Source of the DNA: Spirogloea muscicola
Lineage: Eukaryota > Streptophyta > Zygnematophyceae > Spirogloeales > Spirogloeaceae
Assembly: GCA_009602725.1 (NCBI GenBank)
Contig: WELB01000012.1
Span: forward strand, 1,105,371 to 1,134,703
Length of the DNA: 29,333 bases
Direction: 5' to 3'
Shown here: positions 10,294 through 23,233 of the stretch, piece after piece
How positions within the stretch are numbered: position 1 is the stretch's first letter
Layout of the letters: each line of letters starts with the position of its first letter
The notes under the pieces: model-generated
Told to the model about the DNA's origin: nothing
Databases searched by the model: none
Seen by the model: only the letters and a program-made list of their open reading frames with translations
Translations under genes and position numbers: made by a program

Positions 10294-13200
10294 CTAAGCT
10301 CTGGGGGTCAAAACTTTGACAGCCCCACTACGAGGCGTCACAAGCTCTGCAATCGTGGCGTTGCAGAAGAAGCACTTTCTGCTATTCAGCAAGTGCCGTG
10401 ATATGCACCTCCTACAAGACAAATGGGAGCACGGCATCAAGAACGTGTCTGCCTCGCTCGCATAGCAGATGGCACAGAGAGAGCTCTCCTCGTCGTCCTC
10501 AACCGACGGATTCGCCCCAAGTTTTGTGCCAAGCGGGTGCTTCTCCACGCTCACTGCACCATTTGCAAGTCTAGCGCGTCAAGCAAATGGCCTGCTTTGG
10601 AGACTAGTATCAGGTTCCAAACCTCTCCCCCTACGCCTAACTCATGCTGGATGCCAAACCCACTTCGCCAGACAATGTGTGCAACTGACAGAGACCGTAT
10701 TTATTGATGACATCTGTGAGTGCCTGAATATTAAACTGTGAATACCTCGCAAGTTTGCTCTACGCGTCTCAGCCGACCGAGCAGCCTCCACCTCCTCTCT
10801 GAAGTGGCGAACGAAGTTCTTCAGCTGAGGAAGCCTGGAGAGTGAATGATCCCCCCTGAAAACGTGTGCCTGTTCTCATACCCATATAAAACTCTTTCGA
10901 TCAGGATCATCAGACTGCCCAAAGCTGAAACCTCAAACCTCATATACTCTAAGTCATCCTTAGGCTTACACCCTATACTACATACTGCCGGCGCTTGCCA
11001 TGACTCGCTGTGGCCTTACCTGACAACAGACTACAGGCGACATTAATGTTTCCAGATCGAGATGCTTATCAATTGAACAGACTTGCTAAGGCGGCAAGTC
11101 TTTTCTGAGGCAGACGTGGAAGCCCGTCTTCCATCTTGCTCTTTTCGCAGGAGCTCACCCAGTTCTTAGCTACAAGGTGCTCGAAATTCTCCACTGCGGC
11201 CGGTGAAGCATCAATGAGCGCCAGTTGCTTTGCGATGTTATGTTTTTGTAGACCTGGAAAAGTTTCAAAAGCACAGTTATTGAGCAATCAACTTGCCTAA
11301 GACAAGCAAACCTTGTCGATCTCAGACTGAGATGCATGCTCGCAAAGGCATGCGCGGCTGCTGGCACCAATCACAGTAACTGCTGCAAAACCAAGCATAG
11401 CAACTAACACCTATGTTCACACCGTAGTGAGCAACTTACCTTCTGAGCTACTATATGTACTCTGTCCCCCTAAAGTGGCTACAATGCCCACAATTGGCGC
11501 CAAAATCTGCCACTTGGTAACTTTCTCTGCAGATCTCAGCCGGCACTTCAGCATGCTGCAATAACAGACATGTCACTTGAGCAAGATTCAGAGCTTGATC
11601 ATCCCAACGAACGGCTGACCTCAGGATCCTCCTAACCAGATCTTGAAGCGGGCAACTGTAACTGTCTCTTCCCTTAAGCACAAATGCTCAACATTCCAAT
11701 TCCTAGCCTCTGTTTTATATACGATAGCCAACATTTGCGTGACCAAGTATTCGCCAATTTGTCTTGCAAGTCAATGTTGACCTTCTCACAGCCTAGACCC
11801 TTCATGCCTGAATCATGGAACCGTTTGATTCTAAAGACAGGACTTTGCTGCTACAGCAACACCCCAGGACCTCAGGTATGTTGGACTAATCCCATATCAC
11901 AAGGCTCTCACCTATCGAAGAGTCGCGCGTCTGCATCTGAGGTGGTGTGATTCAGTGTAAACATGATGAACTCGCACAACCTCTGCAGATTGATTTCTGG
12001 CCCTTCGAGAAAGACTTCAGGGACCTGCAGAGCGAAAAACTCCAGGATCCTCTCCAGATTGCACGATAATTCAAACATGATGCTGCACTTGCGCTGCTGC
12101 AAGTCCTGCACAGGCTGGCAAACAGCAAGCAATGCAAAGCTGTCATTTGCAATACAAATACTGCTGTGCCAATCAGTCATGAGCGAAGCCGATTCTGTTC
12201 CAGCCTAAGTTGACCTACACTACATAGATCCTGCTGATGCAGTATATGAAAATGCCCTATAGGTTTATAGCTCTCACTTGCCGACGATTCAGCGTATCCT
12301 GCATCTCCTTGATGGCAGCAGAAAACTCCGTGACCGTCCAATTTAGGGTATTAAAAAGTTGATTCAAGAAGGCTAGAAATAGCTTTTCATTCTCCCTGCA
12401 GTTATCTCTGAGTAAGGCCTGCAGAAGTAGCAAGAGTACTCCAGGTTAGGCGCCAAGCGCTAGGCCTCTTATGCTGATAGACAGGAGATCAACATGGCGT
12501 CATGTCTTTGCAGCGTGCTCAGAACCCATTGCATATGCATAACCGAGGCATGGCAACACTTGACCTGGAAAACGGAGGAAGAGCACTCCGAGTATGCCGA
12601 CCCAGTTTCCAGCTGCGCATCTGAGGAGCCAGAGTTGCCAAAACCTTGGCCGTTGCACAGCCTCAGAAGAATGTTCGACACGGGTATCCAGAACCGGTTG
12701 TCGAATGCAGTCAGCAGCGCGGGCACCATGTGCTTCCTGGCTGCTGGATTGACCTCAAATGCGGCAACATATTCCTTGTACTGCAGTAAGACAGAGATGG
12801 ACTGGAGAAGCATGTCCCTGATGTCTGGGTTAATTATGCGTGAATCAATCACATGCGTGACCAGGAAAGTCACCTGCGCAAATTGGTACGATTCGCTACC
12901 AGGTACGTCAGTTGCTGATTGTTAGCACGTGTTCGCCACCCGTAGCCAAGGATAAGCAGGCAGGGGCGGGGGCAATATGAAGCTAAAGCTGAAGCAGAGA
13001 CACTAATACAAAACATCAACGAGCAGGTTGCTACATAGATTGCATCGATACCAACTACTGAAGCTGGACCAAAAATGCAATGGCATGATGTCATGCATAC
13101 CAAGGAGGAGAGACCCTGTCGAAGAAGGAAAGAAGCAGGCGCTAGAGGTGGATCACTGCGCCTCAGTGCATGGAAGCTGTCTACCATGGTCTCCAGATAG

Positions 13201-16200
13201 TACTCGGGGACATAAGCAAAGACATCGCCACTCTTGCTCAAGGCCATAAGCAACTTGACAATCCATATGCACGTCGCGTACATAGCCTCTTGCTTCCACG
13301 TCGCGAAGCACGTAACACGGTACCTGCATAAAAAAATTTTTTTCCAACATGTCAAGAAGCATGTAGGTCAAGCAGCAGATGTAGCACATGCAATAGTGAT
13401 CGAAAATGCCACAATTAAACTGACAAAACTAGACAATTCTTTGAGGACATGACTGCCTACATAATTTTTGCTCATGTCACTCTGTGCTGCAGAGGCTCTT
13501 GCATAGCTTTAAGGTACTTATTACGCACACTCTAACAAAAATGCGTCTTAGATGCAGGCTGGCCCTTACCATACACATCGACGGACATGTTCAAGCACAT
13601 CGGCCCCATACACTTCACGGGCCACTGCCAAATGACGAGCTCGGTCAGAACTTTGTGACGAGCTAGGAGATATCTGCCGCTCGACGTCAGCAAGCTGTGC
13701 TGCAGCTTGCACCTGGCCTTGCAGATGCAAGGCTGCCTGCAGACAGGAAAGACACAGTCAACTCCCATAGCTGGGCAGCTCGAATTGCACACGGAGGTAC
13801 TATGACATGCTTTTTGAAGAGCTTAGGGAGCCAATGAAGAATGGAAACCTTGAGACCAACACACTCAAGGATGCACCCATGACAAGAGTGAGCTACCACC
13901 GCATGCCATACTTGACTGTATGAGAAATTCCTACTTTCCAAAGCATGTAACAGCATGAGACCAGCTTGACTTCAACAGATCATGAGGTATATTCACAGGA
14001 GCGACCTGCTTCAACGAGGAGGCCAAACCGAGATGGTACAGCAGAATCATGGTGTCCGCTAACCCCTCCTCACAGAAATCATCGTCTGGCACGGCTGGAC
14101 TGCTCTGCCGTTCAGCCGCACCAGGTCTGTAGTGATCACATGCAGGCCTCCCACTTGTGCTAGCCTCGCCAGCATCATGCCACCACCGGTTGCTTGAGCT
14201 GGGCTCTTCTGCACCTTGCGGGCCATCAGACTGAGCATCCTCATCCTCGTCCCACTCCACCGCTTCGTCAGGGCCACAGTGCACGGGGTGGGCTTTCAGT
14301 AGGTGGCTGAATGTGCCGCCCAGCCTCGGCAGTGTGGCATATGGGGCGCTGCTGCGGATGAACGGCTTGGTCTGGAACCGCCGCTTACCGCCTCTGTGCA
14401 AGAAGCCCCCTCCAGTGCCCTCCTCCGCCGGCTTCTGAGAGGATTGCATGTGGCATCTGTCGCAAAGCGGATCCGCTGCCTCTGACTGGTGCTGCGGTGG
14501 GTCTGATCCACAGTCCGAGGTCTTCTCTTGGGCAACCACATCTGACTTAGCTTGGACGCTGCCTTTGGCAAGCAGGCCAGGCAGCTTCTTGCCGTGGTCG
14601 CCTTGCGCAAGCCCAAACGACAGCATCCTGAGCATGACGAAGTACGCGGAGACGAGCACAGACTGATCTGCCAGGCCAGGCGGAGGGATGTTCCGGTTCG
14701 CTCCCAAGTTCTTCATTGTCAAGTTCTGGAGGAAAAGGCATAGGACCAGACCTTTGCTGCTTGCTTGGTCAGCCCCTGCGACACAGAGGGGAGCATCAAA
14801 GTGGAGCAGCTGCTTGCAGAGCTCAACTTGCAAGTCCTCTACCTGCAAAAGCAAAACAAAATTTCCACTGAGTCACAAAAGTGACAGCTGAATAGCACAA
14901 AGTGCTACCTTGCTTATGGATCACGGAGCTATCTGTACAGAACGACAAGAAATCATTGTAACTTGCAAAAACAGCTGGTCAACAAGAACGGGCTCCCACA
15001 CGAGCCAAATGTGTGAGGAGTTAGTCAGGTGTTCCGGAGAAGAGCAGGGTCAATATTTCAATTAGAAGGACAGCCACTCAAGGAGTTCAGTATTTTGCTG
15101 GTCAAAAGTGGACCTGAGCAACTGCTGCTGCCAGGGTACTCGTGATCTGTTTCAACTGTGACTCTGTGCATGTGTCACTGCCGCCTTCAGTACATCCAGG
15201 CCACCAGACTGCTGGCAGCAGTACTTCCAAGTCTAACCTGAGTAAACAAAAGCAAAACAGCTGAACTGGCTGATGGCATCCACAAATAGGACATTACATT
15301 GTCAAGCGTCACTGAGCGTTCCAAAGATGTGCTAGTCATTGCTTGAAGTCAGGTGAGCCACTATCAATCACCAACTACAAGTCCTGAGCAGCGCGGGAAC
15401 CGGAAGTTTTAAAGCACTGCTTACTTTGTGGAGCCTTTACGAAAGAGAAGGCCTTCCAGCGTAGCTTGGAAGCTGCGAGAGTGGAGCCAGAAAGCCATCC
15501 AGTGCCATCGTGATATCAACTTATTGGCTACAGCAAGATAAGGGTAAGGGCCCCTTGCTAAGTCACCACCTGGCGGACAGAAGCTGCAACAATTCACAGC
15601 CACAATCAAAGGCCTGTATGAATGCCATCTTGTGCTCGCTGCGAAAGCGGCCTGTGATCCGCAAATACATGGCACATAACCAGGTGCTACACAAGTATGC
15701 ACACAGTCGTCATGTGCCTTTCTGATGTTCTTTACAGCCAGTCAATGATTGAAGTCGGTAATGGGAAGCCTTAGTGAACTGGCTGCCTGCAGACGACACT
15801 TTATTGTGAATGATCATCTCGACCTGGGCAGGCATACAAACCTGCTTGTTGTGCAACCGTAAGCTAGTGCATCCATCACAACTGGTATGACCCCCTTCAG
15901 CACGTACTCATCCAAGCACGCTAGCAAAAGGTCCAGGACCTGCAACGCGAAGCACGAATATTGATGTCTACCAGCCTTGCCGTGTGACATCGCTATCTAT
16001 CTCACACGGCAAGTAGAAACTTGCCGCCGCGCATAGCTGCCAAGCTGATTGAAATACGAACGATGGAAGTACAACTTTATCGAGCCCTTCTCACCTCTTC
16101 CAGACTCTCCGTGTCATGAGGAGGGGACTGGCGGAATGCCCTGAGGAGGAACGGCACAAGCGCTGCCCAGATGACATATGCCCCTCGACTAGGCACCGTG

Positions 16201-18257
16201 TCGCCCTTCTGCTCCTTGAGGTCCAACTCCTGCTCCGTCGACCAGCCCAGCGTCAGCAGCGGGCCCAGGAGCTCTGCGAGGCAGGCTGCCAGGAGCACCC
16301 GGTCGTCCTCGGGGAGCGGCGATGGCCGACGGAGCCTGTCCTGTGGCGTGAGCGCTGCCGCCGCCTCCTTGCTGTCGAGCTGCACAAGCCGCTGGAGGCA
16401 GGCCAACAGGTAGCTGGCCTGCAGCGCCGGTCCAGGCCTTGACGACGCATCGGAGGGGGCTGGCATGGCCGCGAATTGCTGAGTACCACCGGGCGCTTCC
16501 ATGGCAGCCGACGGAAGCACGTCCAAGTCCCTCAGCCAGCTCCCGAGCTCCACCTGCGACTCCTCCTGGCTCTGCTTCTCGGTCTGCTTCTCAAAGAGGG
16601 ACTGCCACTCCTTGAAAGCCTGGTCCGCTTTGGCGGTTACCTGGGCGGTGGCGAGAACATTCTCGAGGCTGTCGAGAGGCCTGTCATCCAGGCTGGGCGG
16701 TGCCTGCACAGGGAGGAAACCCGGCACCGGATGCTGCATCGGCCGCGAGCCGAAGTTGAGCAGGCAGCGCTCGCCGTACGACAGGGAGACGGCTGGGAAG
16801 TAGCCCAGGCCCGGCTCGAGGCTCCGCACGCCAGTGAACGCCACGCCCAGCGGCACGCCGTTGCGGTAGAACGAAATCTCTCGTTGCTCCAGGTCCAGGC
16901 AGCACCCGATAACGTCGCCGGCCACCCACGGCTGCCAATTAGTTGAATGCGAGCAGACCCACGTCAGGTGACAAGGCCGGCGAGCTCCTGCTTTGCATGG
17001 CCAAGGCCTTCGCAACCGCCATCATACAACAGATGGAAGCCATGAGCATCAGAGGGTGTATGATACACAGCACGTCCTTCTGAGGCACCTTCCATTTGAC
17101 CAGCAGTCCAGCAGCTGTCACTCACCTGGCCGTACTCTTGACAACCGCCGCCCCACTTGAAGAGCCGCTTGCCATCGTACGCGTACGAATCTGCGGCGTC
17201 GCCCACGCCGTCCTCGTTGGTGAAGGGGCACCGCAGCGTCGCCCAGCCGAGCTGCTGGATGCCGGCCGTGAACAACGTCACCTCGTACATCCATCGCGCC
17301 TAGAGAGATCGCCAAGCCGATGCAGCGCGGTCAGGCACGTGGCACAGTCATCGTTGACAACCGCTCAATGCCTGGTCACAGGCTTTGCAGTTGAGCATCT
17401 GCACTCCCCACTCGTCAATTCTTCACAGAGCATCCATTGCTGGAAAGACTGCCGTCTATACAACGGCCGCCGATGTCGGGCTAGGGCAGCAACGCTTGCA
17501 GAGGTGCTGGCACAGGCCCGTGCCGCAAGCGCCGCAGCAGACCTTGTACATGCAGACGTTCGCCCGGGCGCTGCTGAAGTTGCTCTGGCTCTCGAGCAGA
17601 AGGCCTGCAACGTCAAACTTGATGCCGCCCGAGGAGCTCTCCTCCTCCATCTGGGCGACTGCCGGGCCGAGCCGGCCAGCGGCCACGGCGTCGTCCGGCC
17701 ACTGGCCCTCAGGGTCGTCCGCGGGCACGGGCAGGCGGCCGAGCCGGTCGGCCAGGTAAGCGCGGACGTGGCGGTAGTTCACGGCCGCGCCTTCGACCAG
17801 CGGGGACGCCGCCGCCGAGTGCTCGAGCTCGTGCGCGTCGAGCACGTGGGCCAGCGTCCGCTGCTCATGCAGGCCCCGCGGCGGCGCAGGCAAAGCTCAT
17901 CAGCCCCCGCCGGACCAGACGTGGCGCAGACGCCGGCCACGGATGCTGCAGCCGCTTGGTACGTTGCCATGGCGGCAAAGGCTGGGAGTCGCTGGCGGCG
18001 GCTGCGACGGGCCGCGAGGACTCCATGAGAGCTGCCGCGCGAGAGCGCAAGGTGGCGCGCCGGCCTGACTGACTGACTGACTGGCTGACCTGCAGGTGCG
18101 CGCCCAGCGCGGCGTCCGGCTCGAGCACGGCCATCTTGCGCATGAGCGCCACGCGGTGCAGCGTGCCGTCGGCGGTCCCCGCGCGGTCGTCGAGGAGCAG
18201 GGCCAGGCCCAGGCTCAGGCGCGGCGGGGCCGGCGCGGGCACCGCCGGCCGGGACAT
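10294..18257 (-). CDS. RKP: E3 ubiquitin ligase with SPRY and C-terminal RING domains (RKP/KPC1/RNF123 family), 17 exons
   Basis: Exons (minus, 5' to 3'): 18257-18090, 17863-17543, 17299-17126, 16931-16095, 15939-15842, 15583-15425, 15237-15114, 14842-14006, 13736-13570, 13323-13101, 12873-12565, 12418-12278, 12105-11912, 11555-11440, 11253-11159, 10869-10746, 10553-10294. Together they give 1449 codons including the stop, and every join keeps phase. Plant RKP is about 1280 residues. The SPRY domain starts near residue 150 (SSARANVCMYK, WMYEVTLFTAGIQQLGWATL, GDVIGCCLDL, FYRNGVPLGVAFTG). RKP-type middle blocks include GANRNIPPPG, FLHRGG, PRLGGTFSHLLK, KSGDVFAYVPEYYLE and DNRFWIPVSNILLRLC. The C3HC4 RING is near residues 1389-1426 (CAICYASEADTFLMPCSHLS, then CRRC and CFFC). 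In animals KPC1 ubiquitinates p27 in the cytoplasm; plant RKP targets CDK inhibitors. The exon 2 start is the least certain junction. Confidence 0.93.
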
Positions 18258-18301
18258 GGCATGCTCCCCGCCGCCGGCGAGCGGCGCAAAAAAAAAAAAA
18301 N

Positions 18302-18341
<40 letters not shown>

Positions 18342-19254
18342 CGCTGGCAGCGGCGGGGGTTGCAGGATGTGCGGGCACGTGGATTCTCGCGACGCGGGAT
18401 CGATCATGGAGATGAAAGCTCTTCTCCGGGGTCACGCTGACGGGCTGACCCTGCCAGGGACGCTGACGCCGCAGGCGCGTGTTGCCCGACGCTGACGCAG
18501 CAGGCCGCGCGCTGACGCTGACGACCTGCCTGGAGCTGCGGCTCTTGATGTCAAGGCAAGACCGAGTGCCGAGGGGCTTCAGGATTAGGGCTTATATCAC
18601 TAATTGTTATATATTATCATACCCAGGGTTCATGATCAGGGCTGTAGATAGGGTTCAGCATCTGTGGGTCACTGCAGCAGATAAGGGGATTGGGTCTCTG
18701 TCTACATTTCCATCGCCATGCCTGGCATTGTCGTTCTAGCCGCTTACACAGGCCCCTGCAGCAGGCTGCCTGGCTTACATGGCCACTAGCGTCTTGAACT
18801 GGCCGTCAGGATTAAGCACAAGTGGCATGGCCAGCCAAAAGGGCTCACCACTGCATGCAGCCAGCCAAATAGAGACAATGAAGTGGTGCGAGCAGTGCGC
18901 TGAGGGGTCTTTCTGCAAACGAGCAAGGCCAGGAGTCTGTGGTACTCAAGAAATGGTCACAACTGAGGAGCAGCCAAGTGTTACTGGGTCCCACGGCAGA
19001 CAGACAGCAAGGAGTCAGGGGAAGGAGGGGCTTGACAAGCGCTCGCAGGTCACCGGCAAGTGTGAGGTGCAGTCCTCACTTGCTCATTAAATGCTCCATT
19101 ATTTAGCACGAGAGGGTTGCAGAGCAAAGCTAACGTGGTGCCCACCACAAGCTGGCCAGCTGGAGCGTCACAGATGATCGGACGCTAATGTCTAAGTATG
19201 TGTTGTATAGCCATGAAAGGATTGCATACAGTCGTTGCTGCTATTCTCAACGTA
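18258..19254. other. Intergenic region between the RKP-like gene and GMP synthase
   Basis: This holds the promoter side of the RKP-like gene and the 3' side of the GMP synthase gene, both on the minus strand. It contains a 13-A run, an N and a GGC microsatellite at 18288-18341. A plus-strand open frame at 18779-19090 has no recognisable motif. Nothing else is supported. Confidence 0.5.
18288..18341. repeat. Poly-A, N and (GGC)n microsatellite
   Basis: A run of 13 A residues is followed by an N at 18301 and about 13 GGC/GCG triplets. It lies just upstream of the proposed start of the RKP-like gene at 18257. The N shows that the assembly did not resolve the junction, so the length and even the adjacency are unreliable. 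Confidence 0.9.
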
Positions 19255-22200
19255 CTACTCCCACTCCACTGTAGCAGGAGGCTTAGACGTGATGTCGTAC
19301 ACAACCCTGTTAACACCGGTGACAGCATTACAGATCCTGGCAGCAATATTGCCCAGAAGTTTTGGCTCAAATTGGTACCTGCAGAGTTGTAATGCAGATA
19401 GGTATTATTGAATCATTCAGCGCAAAAGTCAAGATCGCATTCACAACTGACTTGTACTAATCTTCCTTCATGAGATCAAGCTAAAGAAGGCTCAAGAGGC
19501 GTCCTAACGTGCATGCCACCTGTGCTAATACTCGCAATAGACAGTCCCTTCAATAACTGCAACACCTATAAGAGCATGCAAGAAACTCAGGGCCAGTGCT
19601 TGTCCAGTAAGCACTAGGTTTGCCCTCAACTATAGCACAGTGCATCACCCAGCAAGCGGTCAAAGTGCAAGGGATCGAACAGTCTACCAGTCCGCTGTCA
19701 TGCCGTCTTGGCTCGTGATGGCCCGGAGGCAGACGACATTGGAGTGCGTCCTCCGGTCCCCTTGTACGCCTACGCTCTTCACGGGCAGGAAGACCGCGAA
19801 TGCTTGCCAGATGTCATCATACAGCCCTGCCTCCTTGATGCTGTTAATGAAGATTTCGTCGACCTGCAGACATGCCATGGCCGGGTTACATGGTTGCAAT
19901 AGTAGCACAATCTGATGGCAAGCAAAAAGACCTTAAGCTCACCCAGCTAGGGATGCAGTAGCTTATCAGAGAGACAAGTTGCTCAAATACCTGGCGGATG
20001 CTCTCGAGGGCTCCATCTGCGCACACGTCCCCAAGTATCCGCACAGCTAAGCCCGGCCCCGGGAATGGATGTCGCTTCAGAAAGCTCTCGGGCACTTCCA
20101 GCAATGCCCCCAACTTCCGGACCTGGCAAAATAAGATAGCAATGTGACAATGTTCTCTTTACAAGTGTGCACACTTCTGTACTTTACATTGAATTCTGTT
20201 CTTGATGCTCAGACGAGGCCATATTGCGGGTGAAAAGGGTCACCAGAACTACTGTAAGCTAGAACAAAAGTGCAGTCTTACAACTTTGGCAGGTGTACAT
20301 GAAGCCATGTATTAAATTCTGGTGGGAGTCTTCAGTCCTTTTGGGTGAAATAGATGCCACAAAGACAATGCACTTCAGTGATGCTCGTACTTCGTCTTTG
20401 AAGAGCCACTTCAACGGCTCCACCAGCGCCATGCGCATCTCCTTGGGCAGGCCACCGACATTGTGGTGGCTCTTGATCATGTGCGAGTGCTTCATGGAGC
20501 TCCCGGGGGGCGGGCACGACTCGATCACGTCTGGATACAGCGTTCCCTGGACGAGGAACTCTGGCCTCTTACCCCTCTCGTCTTCCAGCTTGGTCGCAAA
20601 GTTGTCGAACACTGCAATGAACTCCCGCCCTATGATCTTGCGCTTCTGCTCCGGATCTGTGATCCCTTGAAGCTTGCTCAAAAATTGCTTGCTTGCATCT
20701 ATGCAGGTGACTGGGAGGTGGAGATCCTTTGTGAAAGTGGCCATGACCCTCTCCTGCTCCTGGTATCTGGACGAGGAGGTAATTAAGAAGCAGCACAATG
20801 CAGAAGATAGAGGGCAGCCTGGTACAAATTATTTCCAAATATGATGCGTTACAACTTGTAACAAACAACCACAACAATGACAGCTCATATGCATCACCAG
20901 AGACGACCCATGTTCCAGGACGCAGATCCTAGAAGGACTGCTGCGCAAGGCCGCATCAATAGCTGATGGGCAAAGCCTCAATCTCCGATCCAGTTTCAGG
21001 TCCTAGGGCCTGCATACTGGATTACGAATACGCGGGAGTTGGACCACTGCCCTGACCTGAGCAGGCCGTTGTCAACGAAGGCGCAGTGCAGCCGATCCCC
21101 TATGGCTCTGTGCACCAGCGTGGCCGCCACGGTGGAGTCCACTCCACCCGAGAGGGCGCATATCACGTGGTGCTCTTCACCAACCAACTTCTTCACTGCA
21201 GTGACCTGAGTAACAGCAGATAGCAAAGAACTAGTGAGCACAGAGACAAAGTACAGGAAGCAACTAATGTGCTACAGATGTCACACTCAGAGCCAGCATG
21301 CTTGATAAGTGCTGAAAGAGCCAAATCTAGGAGGCTAGCTCATGCTAAGCAGCAGGAGCACCGCAGCTGACCTGCTCCTCCAGCACATCCTCCATCTTCC
21401 AGTCTGCCGTTGCGCCTGCAATTTCAAAGACAAAGCGCCGCAGCGTCTCCATTCCGAGCTTCGAGTGCGTGACCTATAAAGATGTAAATAGGATGGCAGC
21501 AATTGAAGAGAAGTGATGACCTTCTAAGAGAAAAACTGCACATTGATCACGTCAAGGCTGGTAGCATGACAGTGGCTTTAACCGAGGGCCTGGTAAGTGG
21601 AGCAGACTGCACCTCAGGGTGGTATTGCAGGCCGTACACTTTCAGCTCATCGCTTTCAATAGCCACAATTGTGCCCTGCTCACTCCTCGCCACGACCTGT
21701 AGAAAGCCAAGGAAAAGTATACACACAATGAGGGCTCACCAGAAGTTCATGGTACATGCTTGGTCCGTATTGCTCAGCACTGGCAGAGCACTGGGCTTTT
21801 GACTCTATTTAAGCCCAATATAGGGCTTGCTAAGCATCTCCTCGGACACTGATGCAAGTGACGAGCAGCGCTCCAGGAGCCGGCTCGCACATGGCAAGAG
21901 CACGAGACCCTTATAAGCTGACGGGCAGGCTGAAAACCTTGAAGCCGTTGGGGAGCTCCACAACCTCGTCCCCATGGCTCATCCAGACCACTTGCGATGG
22001 CTGGCGGCCGTCACCGTACAAGCAGGAGCTGCCTTCCGGATGGATGGCCATGCGGCCATACTCCTGGGCCTCTGCCTGCCGCACGATGCCCCCCAGCCGC
22101 TGCACTGCCAGCTGCATGCCGTAGCAGATCCCCAGCACTGCCACATTTGACCAGGCCGCACACCCAGCAGCTGTGATTAGAGAGGCACACGGCACTGAGC

Positions 22201-22954
22201 CCTGAACCCTGAACTCAAGCATGTGGGTGCTATCCTGGGCTGTCGATGTTATGTAGAAGCTAACCATAAATGTTGCTGGACTTGGTCCACTCGAAGAACC
22301 CAACGGGCACCATCGGCGAGCCCTCCATGTGCACCGACTCGGGGCCCCCAGACAGGACGATGATCGATGGCTTGACTGACTGCCACTCGCCAGAGACGTC
22401 GAAGGAGAAGGCTCAGCATGACTGACGACTCTTGGCTCCGACTGCTTTCAGTAACAAGGACTGATCAAGGGTCTTGCCTGTCAACTTAATGAGCTTGTCT
22501 TGACAATATTGAAGACGAAGCTGACAGCCTCGTGCCCTCTGATTTGAGAAGCAGGACGACGTTGAGTGGACGCTGCATTCTTGCAGGCAATGCAGGCATG
22601 GCATAGCCAAGGTGGCATCGATGACCAACGCCAATGGCGAATGATGGCCTCGAGTCAAGGTCAAGAGAAACTGGCGGAGTTACCTGAATGTGCTCGAGCG
22701 TGGAGTCGGCCGAGAGGCTGACGGAGTAGACGCCGAGCTCGCGGACTCGGCGCGCGATGAGCTGCGTGTACTGTGACCCGAAGTCGAGCACGAGCACGAC
22801 CGAGCGGGCGCCGAGGTCCGGGCCCAACAGCGGCGCCGCCGCCGCTGCGGCGCCGCCGTTGGCCAGCAGCCGCCCGTCGGCCGCGACCCCCCGTGGGCCT
22901 GACTGCTTCTGCTGCCTGCCTGAGTTGAAGCCCGCGGCGAGGATGCGAGCGCCA

Positions 22955-22985
<31 letters not shown>

Positions 22986-23104
22986 TGCCGGCGGAGGCGG
23001 CCTCGTCGCGCTAGGGCCGGCGCCTGAGCATCTGGAGACGCGGGCTCGACTCTACGCAGTCCACCGGCTTGCACGGTGGTGCTCCGTCGCCCCAGCAGCC
23101 TCAT
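19255..23104 (-). CDS. guaA: GMP synthase (glutamine-hydrolysing), 11 exons
   Basis: It makes GMP from XMP, ATP and glutamine, the last step of guanine nucleotide synthesis. Exons (minus, 5' to 3'): 23104-23075, 23010-22684, 22379-22265, 22137-21938, 21696-21613, 21473-21372, 21205-21057, 20766-20391, 20122-19991, 19863-19688, 19378-19255; 605 codons including the stop, phase closing at every join. The class-I amidotransferase domain has [20 protein letters not shown], the nucleophile Cys in LGICYGMQ, and the His/Glu pair in GLQYHPE. The ATP pyrophosphatase loop is [14 protein letters not shown]. The C-terminal domain has [14 protein letters not shown] and ends VEWE. About 80 residues precede the first conserved strand, including a nine-glycine run encoded by a CCG microsatellite (22957-22985). 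Exon 2 contains no in-frame ATG, so I propose a 10-codon first exon and a 60-base intron; this start is the weakest part of the model. The stop is the TAG at 19255-19257. Confidence 0.94.
22957..22985. repeat. CCG microsatellite coding for polyglycine
   Basis: An uninterrupted trinucleotide tract within exon 2 of the GMP synthase gene encodes nine consecutive glycines on the minus strand. It falls in the unconserved N-terminal extension, where length changes should be tolerated. Confidence 0.85.
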
Positions 23105-23111
23105 TGGAAAA

Positions 23112-23233
23112 GAATATTAAAACAGCGGCTGTGAAAGCCAGCCAGATGCATACAGGTGTTCATGACGGAGCCACAGGCTAGACAGCCAGGGCGCTCTTAG
23201 TAACCCCGTGTCAGCAGTAGGAAGTCAGATGAG
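23112..23233 (-). mobile_element. Retroelement 3' tail, copy 1 (minus strand)
   Basis: Two blocks match the tail at 28954-29184 in inverted orientation. Block 23171-23233 equals 28954-29016 at about 61 of 63 positions, and block 23112-23160 equals 29136-29184 at about 47 of 49. The blocks are 10 bases apart here and 119 bases apart in the other copy. The inner block holds the hairpin motif GGCTGGCTTTCACAGCC followed by TTTTAATATTC, which looks like the element's 3' end. It stops 7 bases before the ATG proposed for GMP synthase. Confidence 0.8.

Noticed and set aside
11312-11382. Possible extra exon in the RKP-like gene with GT-AG borders
   Set aside because: Including it puts the next exon (11253-11159) out of the frame that matches the family (ALIDASPAAVENFEHLVAKNW). 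Direct joining of 11440 to 11253 gives the conserved frame.
18779-19090. Plus-strand 103-codon open frame between the two minus-strand genes
   Set aside because: No recognisable motif, composition or splice context supports it. The length is unremarkable for this base composition.
22684-22827. GMP synthase start at a TTG codon at 22827
   Set aside because: The frame is open well upstream to 23010, and non-ATG initiation is unlikely in a nuclear gene. An upstream small exon was preferred, with reservations.
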